This document shows positions 47,243 through 56,537 of a stretch of DNA of 64,000 nucleotides, in pieces. The position numbers and the translations under genes were made by a program. Within the stretch, counting starts at the first letter, position 1; every line of letters begins with the position of its first letter. The notes below the pieces were generated by a model. It was not told the origin of the DNA and made no database searches. It saw nothing but the letters and a program-made list of their open reading frames with translations. Origin of the DNA: Microvirga puerhi (GTDB taxonomy: Bacteria > Pseudomonadota > Alphaproteobacteria > Rhizobiales > Beijerinckiaceae); NCBI RefSeq assembly GCF_020089865.1, contig NZ_JAIRBM010000019.1:31787-95786 (forward strand), in the 5' to 3' direction.

Positions 47243-47608
47243 GTGAAACATTGCCTGATCGTCGATGACTCCGCTGTTATCCGAAAGGTTGCACGCCGCA
47301 TTCTGGAGGAGATGGCATTTAGCATCAAGGAGGCAGAGAACGGCGAGGCCGCTCTCTCCATCTGTCAGAGTGAAATGCCAGATGTCGTGCTTCTTGATTG
47401 GAACATGCCTGTCATGGACGGCTATGAGTTCTTGACGCGTCTTCGTCGGATGCCGGGTGGTGACAAGCCGAAGATCCTTTTCTGTACCACAGAGAACGAT
47501 ATTGGGCACATTACACGAGCACTACAGGCGGGTGCGGATGAATACATTATGAAACCCTTTGATAAGGACATCGTGGCAGCAAAACTTCAGGAAGTCGGCC
47601 TTGCATAG
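47243..47608 (+). CDS. cheY: Single-domain response regulator, CheY type
   Basis: Receiver domain of 121 residues starting at GTG 47243. It has the acidic pair (IVDDSAVIRK), the phospho-acceptor Asp in LLDWNMPVMDG, the conserved Thr in LFCTTENDIG and Lys in YIMKPFD. It is likely a chemotaxis regulator acting on the flagellar motor or as a phosphate sink; rhizobia have two CheY proteins. It is followed within 50 bp by cheB and then cheR, but no cheA or cheW is in the window. Confidence 0.88.
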   Translation: MKHCLIVDDSAVIRKVARRILEEMAFSIKEAENGEAALSICQSEMPDVVLLDWNMPVMDGYEFLTRLRRMPGGDKPKILFCTTENDIGHITRALQAGADEYIMKPFDKDIVAAKLQEVGLA

Positions 47609-47656
47609 ATTGGATGCGAAGTAAGGAAAGCTATTTCATATGCCAGGCCGCAGCCG

Positions 47657-48760
47657 ATGACGACTTTGCCCGCATCTCAAATGAATACCACTGGGCGCCC
47701 TCGCATTCGTGTCATGATCGTGGATGACAGTGCAGTGATACGTGGTCTCGTTGCTCGTTGGCTCACCGAAGCTGGTGAATTCGATATCGTTGCAACGGCC
47801 TCGAATGGTAGGCTTGCACTTGAAGCGCTTGATCGACATGAGCCGGATATTGTTCTTCTCGATCTCGATATGCCGGAAATGGATGGCGTAGATGCGCTCC
47901 CTCTATTATTAAGGCGTCGTCCGCAAGTTAAAATTATCGTCGTTTCGACGTTGACACAACGAAATGCGCAGATTTCTCTAAAGTGCCTTTCCTTAGGCGC
48001 GGTCGACTATCTTGCAAAGCCTGAAGGTCAACGACAGGTTGCTGCCGTCGATGAATTCCGTCGCGATCTTGTCGAAAAGCTGAAAGCTCTTTCTTCGCGG
48101 AGAAGGCATCTTTCATCTGATGCCGCCCCCGCGAGATCTTGGCGCTCGGCAGAAACACGGAAGTCCATTGGCTCGCGTCCGGAATGTCTCTTGATTGGGG
48201 CCTCGACAGGCGGCCCGAGGGCCGTAGAACGAGTTTTGCTGGGCCTCGGGCCCACCATAAGACGGCTGCCCGTTCTGATTGTTCAGCATATGCCGGCTAT
48301 GTTCACGAGTGTCTTTGCAGAACATTTACGCGCACAGACAGGCGTGACTGCCTGCGAACCCTCGCACGGTGAATTGCTAAGGCCCGGAACGGTCTTCATC
48401 GCTCCTGGCGGTCGTCACATGGGCCTCTCGGTGGATCGAGGATATCCTGCCATTCGTCTAGATGACGGCGCGCCCGTCAATTTTTGCCGCCCTGCGGTGG
48501 ACGTTCTTTTCCGTGATGCCGCAGCTGCATTCGGCAGTGCGGTTCTTGCGGTGGTTCTGACTGGGATGGGGTCGGACGGAACTCAAGGCGCCCGCCTTCT
48601 TGCTCAGGCCGGTGCAACTATTCTGGCGCAGGATGAAAGCACAAGCATTGTTTGGGGAATGCCCGGCAGCATCGTTAAGGCTGGACTTGCCCAAGATGTT
48701 CTTCCTCTTGAGGCGATTGGGCCTGCACTGAAGAACTATATTATTGGGTCCTCCTCATGA
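47657..48760 (+). CDS. cheB: Chemotaxis protein-glutamate methylesterase CheB
   Basis: Response-regulated methylesterase/deamidase of 367 residues. The receiver domain (VMIVDDSAVIRG; phospho-Asp69 in LLDLDMPEMDG; YLAKPEG) is joined by a linker to the catalytic domain with the serine in IGASTGGPRAVE, the histidine in VQHMPAMFTSVFAE and the aspartate in LTGMGSDGTQG. It removes methyl groups from chemoreceptors for adaptation. The ATG at 47657 is chosen; the next ATG lies eight codons on. It overlaps cheR by four bases. Confidence 0.95.
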   Translation: MTTLPASQMNTTGRPRIRVMIVDDSAVIRGLVARWLTEAGEFDIVATASNGRLALEALDRHEPDIVLLDLDMPEMDGVDALPLLLRRRPQVKIIVVSTLTQRNAQISLKCLSLGAVDYLAKPEGQRQVAAVDEFRRDLVEKLKALSSRRRHLSSDAAPARSWRSAETRKSIGSRPECLLIGASTGGPRAVERVLLGLGPTIRRLPVLIVQHMPAMFTSVFAEHLRAQTGVTACEPSHGELLRPGTVFIAPGGRHMGLSVDRGYPAIRLDDGAPVNFCRPAVDVLFRDAAAAFGSAVLAVVLTGMGSDGTQGARLLAQAGATILAQDESTSIVWGMPGSIVKAGLAQDVLPLEAIGPALKNYIIGSSS

Positions 48761-49617
48761 ATGAATCCGAGTTTGAGTTTCTCCGTGGTTTCCTGAAGGC
48801 CCGCTCGGGGCTGGCCTTGCCACCCGAGAAGCGATATCTCGTCGAGAGTCGCCTCGCGCCAGTATGCCGAAACTTCCAGATCGCCGATCTTGCTGAACTG
48901 ATCCGCAGCATTCGGATCAGCCGAAGCCTCGCTCTGGAGAGCGCGGTTGTTGATGCGATGACAACCAACGAGACGTTCTTCTTTCGCGACAAGGGGCCAT
49001 TCGATCTATTTCGCGACGTACTGCTGCCGCGCTATCTGACGGCGCGCACGACAACGCGGCAACTTAGGATATGGTGCGCTGCAGCCTCCACAGGCCAGGA
49101 ACCGTATTCTCTTGCTATGCTATTGGAGGACGCAGTCGAGCGCACGGCGGGGTGGAAGATTGACATCGTGGCAACTGACATCTCGACAGATGTCTTGAAC
49201 AAGGCGAAAGCTGGTCTCTACAATCAATTTGAAGTACAGCGCGGCCTGCCAATCCAATTGCTTCTAAAGCACTTTACTCAGGTGGGTGACCAATGGCAGA
49301 TCTCGCAAAAAATTCGGTCGCGAGTAAGTTTCCAGGGTCTAAACTTGATAAAGGACTTCACTGCCTTGGGAATTTTTGACATAATTTATTGTCGAAACGT
49401 GCTAATTTATTTTGATGCGGCGACGAAAAGCAATGTTCTAGCAAGGATTGCAAATTCTCTCGCAGCGGATGGTTCTTTAATACTTGGTGCAGCTGAAACG
49501 GTTCTTGGCCTGTCGGACGCTTTCACTCCTGATCCTGCTCACCGAGGCTTGTATAGCAAAGTCTTCCAGGCTGTCGAAACGCGCCCGTTATCATTGCAGC
49601 GGGCAACATCGAGGTGA
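48757..49617 (+). CDS. cheR: Chemotaxis protein methyltransferase CheR
   Basis: SAM-dependent methyltransferase of 286 residues acting on chemoreceptor glutamates. The N-terminal helical domain is followed by the catalytic fold with TNETFFFRDKGPFD, the SAM motif IWCAAASTGQEPYSLAM and the acidic IVATDISTDVLNKA; later FDIIYCRNVLIYFD is present. All are standard CheR features. It starts in an ATGA overlap with the cheB stop. A 7-bp hairpin covers its stop codon. Confidence 0.95.
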   Translation: MNESEFEFLRGFLKARSGLALPPEKRYLVESRLAPVCRNFQIADLAELIRSIRISRSLALESAVVDAMTTNETFFFRDKGPFDLFRDVLLPRYLTARTTTRQLRIWCAAASTGQEPYSLAMLLEDAVERTAGWKIDIVATDISTDVLNKAKAGLYNQFEVQRGLPIQLLLKHFTQVGDQWQISQKIRSRVSFQGLNLIKDFTALGIFDIIYCRNVLIYFDAATKSNVLARIANSLAADGSLILGAAETVLGLSDAFTPDPAHRGLYSKVFQAVETRPLSLQRATSR

Positions 49618-49630
49618 GTATTTTCACCTC
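49611..49630 (+). terminator. Short hairpin over the cheR stop codon
   Basis: GAGGTGA (49611-49617) pairs perfectly with TCACCTC (49624-49630) around a six-base A/T-rich loop. No run of T follows, so it is a weak terminator or stabiliser of the cheYBR message. Confidence 0.4.
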
Positions 49631-50072
49631 AGGACCTTAATATAGCTGAAATTTATCCGACCCGGAAAGCTGGATTGCTCTGCTGCCATGTGCAATTGTG
49701 TCATATTATTGAACCATGACGGTTCTATTATTTGAGTATAAAGCTCTATGCCTCGAGTGTGATCGAATGAAAAACTATCTGGCATCAAAATTGAATTTGT
49801 ATTTAGTATAAGTACTTTAAAGATGCTTTGGCGCAATTCATGCTGGCCGCCTTGAGGTGAATCGTGGTTCGTGGGCATTGGCTGGACAAATCAAGTCTGG
49901 CTTCAATGCTAAGATCCCCATTCGTTCTATATGATTCCCACGCTTGTCACCGTCTAGATTGGCAGGCCGTGGTGATGAGAGTCGGCATCACGTTACTTAT
50001 TCAGTGAGCGTCAGCTTCAGGCAAGATTGCTGGCGTACCCACGTCCTCCAGATATCCATATCGGAGGTCTTC
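49618..50072. other. 455-bp A/T-rich gap between cheR and flgB
   Basis: No recognisable gene. It is richer in A/T than its surroundings, especially around 49700-49830, and separates the chemotaxis group from the flagellar operon, so it should hold the flgB promoter and any binding site for the flagellar regulator. An 84-codon minus-strand frame (49624-49878) has no protein-like features. Confidence 0.5.
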
Positions 50073-50459
50073 GTGGGGGATCTTTATCTATTCGATGTAG
50101 CTTCGCGGCAGGCTCAATGGCTCGCAGTTCGCCAGGCGACCATCTCGAGCAACATAGCGAACGCAAATACCCCCGGCTTCAAAGCCAAGGACGTTGAGCC
50201 GTTCTCGAAGGTTTTTGACCAGACGCAGCTCACCATGGCGGCAACCAATCAAGCTCATCTTGGCTTCGAAACCTCCTATACACGACCGGCCAAAGTGAAG
50301 AAGTCCGATAGCTGGGAGACCGTACACTCCGGGAACACCGTCAGCGTAGAACAAGAGATGGTCAAGGCCAACGAGATCAGCCGGGAATCTTCCCTCAACA
50401 ATAGCATTGTCAAGGCCTTTCATCGGATGATGCTAGCGAGCACGAAATCAGGGCAATGA
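50073..50459 (+). CDS. flgB: Flagellar basal-body proximal rod protein FlgB
   Basis: Rod protein of 128 residues exported by the flagellar type III system. The N-terminal flagellar rod motif [20 protein letters not shown] is clear, and the C-terminal helix ends [15 protein letters not shown] chose the GTG at 50073, which has CGGAGG at good spacing and gives the normal length; the frame from 49944 adds unrelated residues. It is the first gene of the operon and overlaps flgC by four bases. Confidence 0.94.
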   Translation: MGDLYLFDVASRQAQWLAVRQATISSNIANANTPGFKAKDVEPFSKVFDQTQLTMAATNQAHLGFETSYTRPAKVKKSDSWETVHSGNTVSVEQEMVKANEISRESSLNNSIVKAFHRMMLASTKSGQ

Positions 50460-50875
50460 TTGATCCTCTTCAAGCTTCATCAAAGCTGGCCGGTGCGGGG
50501 CTTGAGGCGCAATCAATGCGCCTTCGCGTGGTGTCTGAAAATATTGCGAATGCTCAATCGACCGGCAAGACCGCGGGGGCCGACCCCTACGCGCGTAAGA
50601 CCGTCACGTTCAGAACGGAACTCGATCGAGCCCTTGGTGCTGCCTCGGTGAAGGTCAAGGAAATCGGCGTGGATAGAGCGCCCTTCCAGGTGGAGTATGC
50701 GCCGGGAAACCCAGCGGCTGACGAGAATGGCTATGTCAAGCTTCCGAATGTGAACATGCTCATTGAGATGGCGGACATGCGCGAGGCAAACCGCTCATAC
50801 GAGGCCAATCTTCAAATGATGAAGCAAACACGCTCGATGATCTCTGGTCTTATCGATCTCCTGAGGGCCACCTGA
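50456..50875 (+). CDS. flgC: Flagellar basal-body rod protein FlgC
   Basis: Rod protein of 139 residues, the usual size. It has the N-terminal [19 protein letters not shown] motif and the C-terminal FlgC pattern [20 protein letters not shown]. It starts in an ATGA overlap with flgB and ends in a TGATG overlap with fliE, so the three are translationally coupled. Confidence 0.96.
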   Translation: MIDPLQASSKLAGAGLEAQSMRLRVVSENIANAQSTGKTAGADPYARKTVTFRTELDRALGAASVKVKEIGVDRAPFQVEYAPGNPAADENGYVKLPNVNMLIEMADMREANRSYEANLQMMKQTRSMISGLIDLLRAT

Positions 50876-51213
50876 TGCTTGATGCAGTTTCTTCTCTGTC
50901 GTCGCTCGCTTCCTCCATCGATCAAGCGAACATTACGTCCTCTGCACGATCGATTGCAGCGCAAAAGATCGCTCCTGGCCCAACAGTGTCCCAGCATGTC
51001 GATTTTGGCGACATAATGGTTCAGGTTGCCGCGAACGCCGCTCAAACTCTTCGCGCAGGCGAGTCGGCGGCGATCGCTGGGGTTCAGGGTAAAGCCTCAG
51101 TTCAACAAGTCGTCGAGGCTGTAATGTCGGCCGAACAAGCATTGCAGACGGCAATCGCGATACGGGACAAGGTTGTCGCCGCATATCAAGAAATCTCGCG
51201 TATGGCGATTTAA
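50875..51213 (+). CDS. fliE: Flagellar hook-basal body protein FliE
   Basis: Small adaptor of 112 residues that joins the MS ring to the rod. The C-terminal half ([20 protein letters not shown], then [20 protein letters not shown]) is the conserved FliE helical region, ending [10 protein letters not shown]. Its place directly after flgC is conserved across alphaproteobacteria. It ends 10 bp before flgG. Confidence 0.94.
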   Translation: MLDAVSSLSSLASSIDQANITSSARSIAAQKIAPGPTVSQHVDFGDIMVQVAANAAQTLRAGESAAIAGVQGKASVQQVVEAVMSAEQALQTAIAIRDKVVAAYQEISRMAI

Positions 51214-51223
51214 GAGGTTGACG

Positions 51224-52012
51224 ATGAGAGCGCTCGCAATAGCAGCTACTGGCATGAATGCACAGCAGTTGAATGTCGAAGTCATTGCAAATAATATTTC
51301 GAACGTGAACACGACAGCATTCAAAGGCGCTCGCGCGGAGTTCACTGACCTCCTCTATCAGACAGAGCGTCTGCAAGGGATCCCAAGCCAGGGTGGAAAT
51401 ACTCCACTCCCCGAGGGCGCGATGCTTGGGCTCGGTGTGAGAACTGCTGCCATTCGTAACTTGCACCGTCAGGGTCCACTGGCGAACACGACTAACCAGC
51501 TTGATGTCGCGCTCAATGGACGCGGCTGGTTTCAAGTGGATGGGCCGAATGGCGAGCGCATCTATACGCGCGCGGGTTCGTTCAATAAGAGTGACAACGG
51601 CACTATTGTCACTCTCGAGGGCTACGCTCTACCGGGACTGAATCCAGTACCGCAGAACACGATTGACATCTCGATCAATCAGGATGGTCGCGTTTTTGCG
51701 AAAGTTTCAGGCAGCGTGAATCCGATCGAACTAGGCCGCATAGAGCTCGCAAACTTTGCAAATGACACCGGTCTGGAACCGATCGGAAACAACTACTATC
51801 GGGAAACGCCAGCGTCCGGTATCGCCGTTGCGGGGTTTCCAAATGAAGAAAGCTTCGGGAGCGTACATCAAGGTTATCTTGAGAGCTCCAACGTCGATCC
51901 TGTTAAGGAAATTACGAATCTCATTTCCGCACAGCGTGCGTACGAGATGAATTCAAAAGTCATTCAGGCTGCTGACGAGATGGCTGGAACAGTCTCGAAG
52001 GGGATCCGCTAA
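51224..52012 (+). CDS. flgG: Flagellar basal-body distal rod protein FlgG
   Basis: Distal rod protein of 262 residues. It has the N-terminal helix ([20 protein letters not shown]) with the [14 protein letters not shown] motif, the central FlgG signature [19 protein letters not shown] and the C-terminal segment [23 protein letters not shown] 51224 behind AGAGG is the family start; the frame from 51173 overlaps fliE. It precedes flgA by 28 bp. Confidence 0.96.
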   Translation: MRALAIAATGMNAQQLNVEVIANNISNVNTTAFKGARAEFTDLLYQTERLQGIPSQGGNTPLPEGAMLGLGVRTAAIRNLHRQGPLANTTNQLDVALNGRGWFQVDGPNGERIYTRAGSFNKSDNGTIVTLEGYALPGLNPVPQNTIDISINQDGRVFAKVSGSVNPIELGRIELANFANDTGLEPIGNNYYRETPASGIAVAGFPNEESFGSVHQGYLESSNVDPVKEITNLISAQRAYEMNSKVIQAADEMAGTVSKGIR

Positions 52013-52040
52013 CAGATTTGAAGCTGAACGGGCACGGCTC

Positions 52041-52502
52041 ATGATAAAGACAATAAAAAGGCTCCTTGCCACCGCGCTTCTCATGGGCAGCATCTCAAGT
52101 GCCTTTGCGGAGGATTTGGTTCTTCCCGTTCCAACCATAACGATCTATCCGGGCGACACTATCCGGGAAACCATGCTGAAAGACCGCAGCTTCCCGTCGA
52201 TGTTTCGTGCTCGGTCCGCAGTAATCGAGTCTCCTGTGCAGCTCATCGGCAAGGTAGCTCGTCGCACGCTTTTGCCTGGAGAGGCGATTCCGACAAACGC
52301 AGTTGACGACGCTCGTTTGGTGACTCGTGGCGTGACAACGCAGGTTATCTTTCAAGAGGAAGGACTAACAATCTCGACGATGGGATCGCCTTTACAATCG
52401 GGCAGCCTCGGTGAGCAAATTCGGGTGCGGAATGTCGACACCGGCAGGATCATTTTCGGCACCGTACAGGCGGACGGAACCATTCGGATCGGTAACCACT
52501 GA
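52041..52502 (+). CDS. flgA: Flagellar P-ring chaperone FlgA
   Basis: Periplasmic chaperone of 153 residues for assembly of the FlgI P-ring. A signal peptide ends at about SSAFA. The C-terminal SAF-type domain is visible (GKVARRTLLPGEAIPTNAVD, LGEQIRVRNVDTGRIIFGTV). It is directly before its client gene flgI, which it overlaps by one base (TGATG). Confidence 0.93.
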   Translation: MIKTIKRLLATALLMGSISSAFAEDLVLPVPTITIYPGDTIRETMLKDRSFPSMFRARSAVIESPVQLIGKVARRTLLPGEAIPTNAVDDARLVTRGVTTQVIFQEEGLTISTMGSPLQSGSLGEQIRVRNVDTGRIIFGTVQADGTIRIGNH

Positions 52503-53599
52503 TGAAGCGTCTCGCGGTTCTGATATTCTCATTAATCTTCGCGACCGGTGTCCAGGCATCCACGCGGATCAAGGACATCGCATCGGTCCAGGGCGTCCGT
52601 GACAATCAACTCGTCGGCTATGGCCTCGTTATGGGCCTTCAGGGCACCGGCGACACACTACGAAATTCCCAGTTCACCGAGCAGTCACTTCAGTCGATGC
52701 TTGACCGCATGGGAGTCAACGTAAGGGATATCCCCCTCCGGACTAGGAATGTAGCGGCCGTCACTGTTACGGCGGATCTACCCCCATTTATCGGGGGGGG
52801 GTCGCGAATAGACGTCACCGTTACCTCGCTTGGAGATGCAACGTCCCTCAAAGGTGGAACCCTTATGCTGACGTCGCTTATGGGTGGTGACGGTCAGGTC
52901 TATGCCGTTGCGCAGGGCCCGGTTGCGGTGTCAGGTTTCAATGCAACGGGTCAGGCTGAGAGTTTGACGCAAGGTGTGGCGACGGCTGGGCGTATTCCGA
53001 ATGGGGCTCTGATCGAAAGGGAAGTTCCGGGTGCGATGCGAGAGCTAGCCTCCATCGTCCTAGAGCTGAAGAATCCAGACTATAAAACCGCTACTTTGAT
53101 TACCGACGCTATTAATGCTTATGCCTTGAGTCGCTATGGCAAACGGGTGGCGACTCCACGCGATTATCGAACCGTTGTCCTTAATCGTCCTCGAGATATT
53201 GGAACGACGCGCTTTATTGCCGAACTTGGCGATCTTCGCGTCCAGCCAGATACCCCTGCGCGAGTTGTCGTCGATCAGCGTACAGGAACGGTCGTGATCG
53301 GCAAGAATGTCCAGATCTCAACGGTCGCCATGACGCATGGAAATCTCACCGTCCGCGTGACGGAAACACCGCTCGTCTCGCAACCCGAGCCATTCTCAAA
53401 CGGTCGAACGGCTGTTGTACCACGCACTCAGATCACGGCCAACGAACAGGATGGGCATTTAGCCGTGATTGGCGGCTCCGATCTTCAAACCCTTGTTAAA
53501 GGTCTGAATCAAATAGGTCTCAAGCCGACAGATATCATAGCTATCTTACAAGCGGTGAAGACGTCGGGAGCACTCCAGGCGGATCTGGTCGTTCAGTAA
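52502..53599 (+). CDS. flgI: Flagellar P-ring protein FlgI
   Basis: Periplasmic ring protein of 365 residues around the rod. After a signal peptide (MKRLAVLIFSLIFATGVQAS) come the family motifs RIKDIASVQGVRDNQLVGYG, GLQGTGDT, VTVTSLGDATSLKGGTL and the C-terminal GLKPTDIIAILQAVKTSGAL. Codons for the FIGGGSRIDV segment contain nine consecutive G (52793-52801), an unusual homopolymer in a coding region. The frame is intact as given. Confidence 0.96.
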   Translation: MKRLAVLIFSLIFATGVQASTRIKDIASVQGVRDNQLVGYGLVMGLQGTGDTLRNSQFTEQSLQSMLDRMGVNVRDIPLRTRNVAAVTVTADLPPFIGGGSRIDVTVTSLGDATSLKGGTLMLTSLMGGDGQVYAVAQGPVAVSGFNATGQAESLTQGVATAGRIPNGALIEREVPGAMRELASIVLELKNPDYKTATLITDAINAYALSRYGKRVATPRDYRTVVLNRPRDIGTTRFIAELGDLRVQPDTPARVVVDQRTGTVVIGKNVQISTVAMTHGNLTVRVTETPLVSQPEPFSNGRTAVVPRTQITANEQDGHLAVIGGSDLQTLVKGLNQIGLKPTDIIAILQAVKTSGALQADLVVQ

Positions 53600-53660
53600 T
53601 GTATAATGAAATTCGGAGCTATATCCGGCTGTAGCGATGTATCAGGCAAGTTCGCGAACC

Positions 53661-54218
53661 ATGAATACGAAATCACTAATTCGTTTCACATTGCCGTTTT
53701 CTCTATTGTATGCGGCGCCCGGGTTGATCAGTACGGCTGTCGCCCAGGACAAATCGATGTCGCAGACTGTGCAATCTGCTGCGCCGGCGCAGAGACCAAC
53801 GTCCAATACGAGCGATCCGAAGTCGAATCAGTATTGTTCAAACATTGCTGACGCCGCCGCAGATGCGAGATTTGCATGGCAGAAGGAAACTCTGTCCAAT
53901 CTCGAAAGAGAAATAGAAGGGCGCATTAAGATCCTGGAGCAGAAGCGTGTGGAGTACGAAGAGTGGCTTCGCAAACGGAACGAGTTCCTTGCAAAGGCTG
54001 ACGAGACCGTGGTGGCGATCTATTCCCGCATGCGTCCGGATGCCGCCGCGCTTCAACTTTCTAACATGCAGGATGAAGCCGCGGCATCTATTCTTGCTAA
54101 ACTGAATCCACGCAATGCCAGCGCCGTGCTCAATGAAATGGAACCAGCACGTGCAGCTCAATTGACAAACGTGCTCACTGATGCAGCAAGGCGAAACCAG
54201 GAAGGCGACAAGTCATGA
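53661..54218 (+). CDS. motE: Motility protein MotE
   Basis: Periplasmic protein of about 185 residues. In Sinorhizobium MotE is a chaperone for MotC; the flgI-motE-flgH order matches. It has a signal peptide (to STAVAQ), a long coiled-coil helix (SNLEREIEGRIKILEQKRVE) and a C-terminal MgtE-N-like domain (MRPDAAALQLSNMQDEAAAS, LNPRNASAVLNEME). ATG 53661 is used because the upstream ATG at 53637 adds a poor leader. It overlaps flgH by four bases. Confidence 0.88.
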   Translation: MNTKSLIRFTLPFSLLYAAPGLISTAVAQDKSMSQTVQSAAPAQRPTSNTSDPKSNQYCSNIADAAADARFAWQKETLSNLEREIEGRIKILEQKRVEYEEWLRKRNEFLAKADETVVAIYSRMRPDAAALQLSNMQDEAAASILAKLNPRNASAVLNEMEPARAAQLTNVLTDAARRNQEGDKS

Positions 54219-54910
54219 TAAAGTACGTTTCGCTATCTGCCGTGATGCTGTCGCTATGTGCTTGCGCTTCGAGTGAACTCGGACGTGAGCCGTCTATGAC
54301 GCCTGTAGGATACGGATTAACGGTTGCAAGGGAGCCTGTTCCGACCGTATTTCCTTCTGCCGTGAGAACGTCTCACTACTCGTTGTGGACACAGAACAGC
54401 GTGGATTTGTTTCAGGACCCGCGCGCAAAAAAGGTCGGCGATGTCATCACAATCAATATCCAGATTGACGACAAGGCGCAGTTCGACAACGCGACCGATC
54501 GCTCACGCAACTCCAAAATCAACCTCGGTTTTGGCGGGAAGTACGACTTCAATGGGCGTGGAGGTAGCTATTCTGCCGATGGCGATATCCGTTCCGGTTC
54601 CTCAAGCGACGGCCAAGGTTCGATCGATCGATCAGAGAAGCTGCGTCTTTCGGTTGCTGCAGTCGTGACTGAGGTGCTTCCAAACGGCAATCTGATCATC
54701 AGCGGTTCGCAGGAGGTACGGGTCAATTTCGAGGTCCGCGTACTGAACATTGCAGGCATTGTTAGGCCTAACGATGTTTCCCGGAAGAATACGATCAGCT
54801 ATGAAAAAATCGCCGAAGCCCGGATCTCATATGGGGGACGAGGGCGAATCACAGATGTTCAGCAGCCTGCCTGGGGGCAACAACTGTACGATGCAGTGAC
54901 GCCATTCTAA
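54215..54910 (+). CDS. flgH: Flagellar L-ring lipoprotein FlgH
   Basis: Outer-membrane ring protein of 231 residues. The lipoprotein signal ends LSLCAC, with Cys17 the likely acylated residue. Core motifs are SLWTQNSVDLFQDPRAKKVG, DVITINIQIDDKAQF and VLNIAGIVRPNDVSRKNTIS. Its start overlaps motE (ATGA), and fliL follows 21 bp downstream. Confidence 0.96.
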   Translation: MIKYVSLSAVMLSLCACASSELGREPSMTPVGYGLTVAREPVPTVFPSAVRTSHYSLWTQNSVDLFQDPRAKKVGDVITINIQIDDKAQFDNATDRSRNSKINLGFGGKYDFNGRGGSYSADGDIRSGSSSDGQGSIDRSEKLRLSVAAVVTEVLPNGNLIISGSQEVRVNFEVRVLNIAGIVRPNDVSRKNTISYEKIAEARISYGGRGRITDVQQPAWGQQLYDAVTPF

Positions 54911-54931
54911 CAGAACCCAGGAGGAGGCATC

Positions 54932-55426
54932 ATGGCGCGCAAGAAGCGGCTGGGCTTTTCCGCTCCCGAGGGGCGGGGAGGATGGTTCGTTACGTTAGCG
55001 ATCCTCTCGATTCTCGCAATGAGTACAGGAGGACTCTTCGGTCTTTATCTGGTCTCCACAGTAGAAAAGGCCGTTGACGAGAAGAAGAAGGGGGAGGATA
55101 TCAAAAAAACTCCTGCGCCTGTGTATACGGGCGACCTCGCGTTGAGAGCTCTTCCATCCGTCGTTACTAATCTTGCGAATGGCGACGACATCTGGATTAG
55201 GCTCGAATCGTCGATCATCTTCACAAATGGCGCTCTTCAGAATCCGGACGTAGTGGTCGCAGAGATTCGGCAGGATATCCTCGCCTATCTGAGGACCTTA
55301 TCAGTCACCCAAATCCAAGGGGCAAGTGGGCTCCAGCATTTGCGTGAGGATCTCAATGAGCGAGTTGCTTTGCGTTCAAAAGGTCTGGTTCGCGAAATTG
55401 TCGTTGAGTCTCTTGTCGTTCAATAG
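54932..55426 (+). CDS. fliL: Flagellar basal body-associated protein FliL
   Basis: Inner-membrane protein of 164 residues next to the stator, with one N-terminal membrane helix (about 20-42: WFVTLAILSILAMSTGGLFG) and a periplasmic domain. The C-terminal pattern (VAEIRQDILAYLRTLSVTQI, GLQHLREDLNERV, VREIVVESLVVQ) is typical of FliL. A GGAGG site precedes the ATG. Confidence 0.92.
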   Translation: MARKKRLGFSAPEGRGGWFVTLAILSILAMSTGGLFGLYLVSTVEKAVDEKKKGEDIKKTPAPVYTGDLALRALPSVVTNLANGDDIWIRLESSIIFTNGALQNPDVVVAEIRQDILAYLRTLSVTQIQGASGLQHLREDLNERVALRSKGLVREIVVESLVVQ

Positions 55427-55521
55427 AACCGACGCTCCTCATAGCGACAATTTTTCGCGTCGCCATTACTTTCGATTTTTCTCGAGCTTTCCTAGTTCTT
55501 AGCGGCACAAGAGCGTCACCG

Positions 55522-56259
55522 ATGTATTCTCGATTTCCCCTGGCAATGCTCTTCATTTCCTTCGCGTCGGCCGCAAGTGCCCAGGTGCCGGGGCTTGAGT
55601 CGCTTCTTCCAGCGGGAGATGGTGCAGCGAGTGGCAGAATCATCCAGATCATTGCGCTCCTTACTGTTCTATCCCTTGCGCCTGGGCTTTTGATCATGGT
55701 TACGAGCTTCACGAGGTTTGTCGTGGCGCTCTCGTTCCTTCGCTCTGGCCTGGGACTTCAGAGCACACCTGCCAATCTGTTCCTTATTAGCCTCTCCTTG
55801 TTCATGACATTCTATGTCATGGCGCCGACCTTCGACCGTGCGTGGAACGATGGCATTCGTCCGCTTACGGAGAACAAGATATCCGAGGCCGAAGCTTTCG
55901 CACGCGTTGCCGAGCCATTTAGGGATTTTATGTTATCTCATGTTCGGCCGAAGGATCTTCAGACATTTAGCGATATGGCAGCGTCCAGTTTCCCGAAGGC
56001 GGAAGAAAACGCCAAAATCGATCTACGTATCATTATTCCTGCTTTCATGATTTCCGAGCTGAGGCGTGGGTTTGAAATCGGATTTCTTATCGCTCTTCCT
56101 TTCCTTGTCATTGATATGATCGTCGCAACGCTGGTCATGTCGATGGGCATGATGATGATGCCTCCAACCGTCATATCGTTACCTTTCAAAATACTTTTTT
56201 TCCTTCTCATTGATGGATGGAACATTCTGATCAGCGGCCTTGTCAGGTCGTACTTCTAG
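55522..56259 (+). CDS. fliP: Flagellar export gate protein FliP
   Basis: Core membrane protein of the flagellar type III export gate, 245 residues. It has a cleavable signal (to SAASAQ) and the family signatures TSFTRFVVALSFLRSGLGLQ and the C-terminal IGFLIALPFLVIDMIVATLV, followed by MSMGMMMMPP. It is preceded by a 95-bp gap after fliL. fliQ and fliR are not adjacent, unlike in enterobacteria, which fits the rhizobial layout. Confidence 0.97.
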   Translation: MYSRFPLAMLFISFASAASAQVPGLESLLPAGDGAASGRIIQIIALLTVLSLAPGLLIMVTSFTRFVVALSFLRSGLGLQSTPANLFLISLSLFMTFYVMAPTFDRAWNDGIRPLTENKISEAEAFARVAEPFRDFMLSHVRPKDLQTFSDMAASSFPKAEENAKIDLRIIIPAFMISELRRGFEIGFLIALPFLVIDMIVATLVMSMGMMMMPPTVISLPFKILFFLLIDGWNILISGLVRSYF

Positions 56260-56537
56260 TTCACTTACGTGAGCGCTCCTGAGACCGATGGGGCGCAGTA
56301 CAAGGGCCGCCGATAGGAGGCCCAGTGAGAACGGTTCAACTACGCTGCTGATTCGGCTGAGCTGCATGTCGTTGCGCGTGTCCATCGAGGCATCGTACAA
56401 GTGGCATAGGCATTCTGACCGTGTGCAGCGTCGCCGATATGGTTTGGCGAGCCGTTCGTCGCTACGGCGCAATCTCCGCACAAGATTGAACGGCGAAGTT
56501 CCTGCAGACATCAAACGATTACCTACTGAGCTTCTGA
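56260..56537. other. Gap between fliP and fliF
   Basis: A stretch of 278 bp. The short frames on both strands are not protein-like. It should contain the promoter for the fliF-motBCD group. In Sinorhizobium flagellin genes follow fliP; none is here. Confidence 0.5.

Noticed and set aside
56179..56514. Minus-strand frame of 111 codons between fliP and fliF
   Set aside because: Overlaps the fliP end, is arginine/serine-rich like many antisense frames and has no family match that I recognise.
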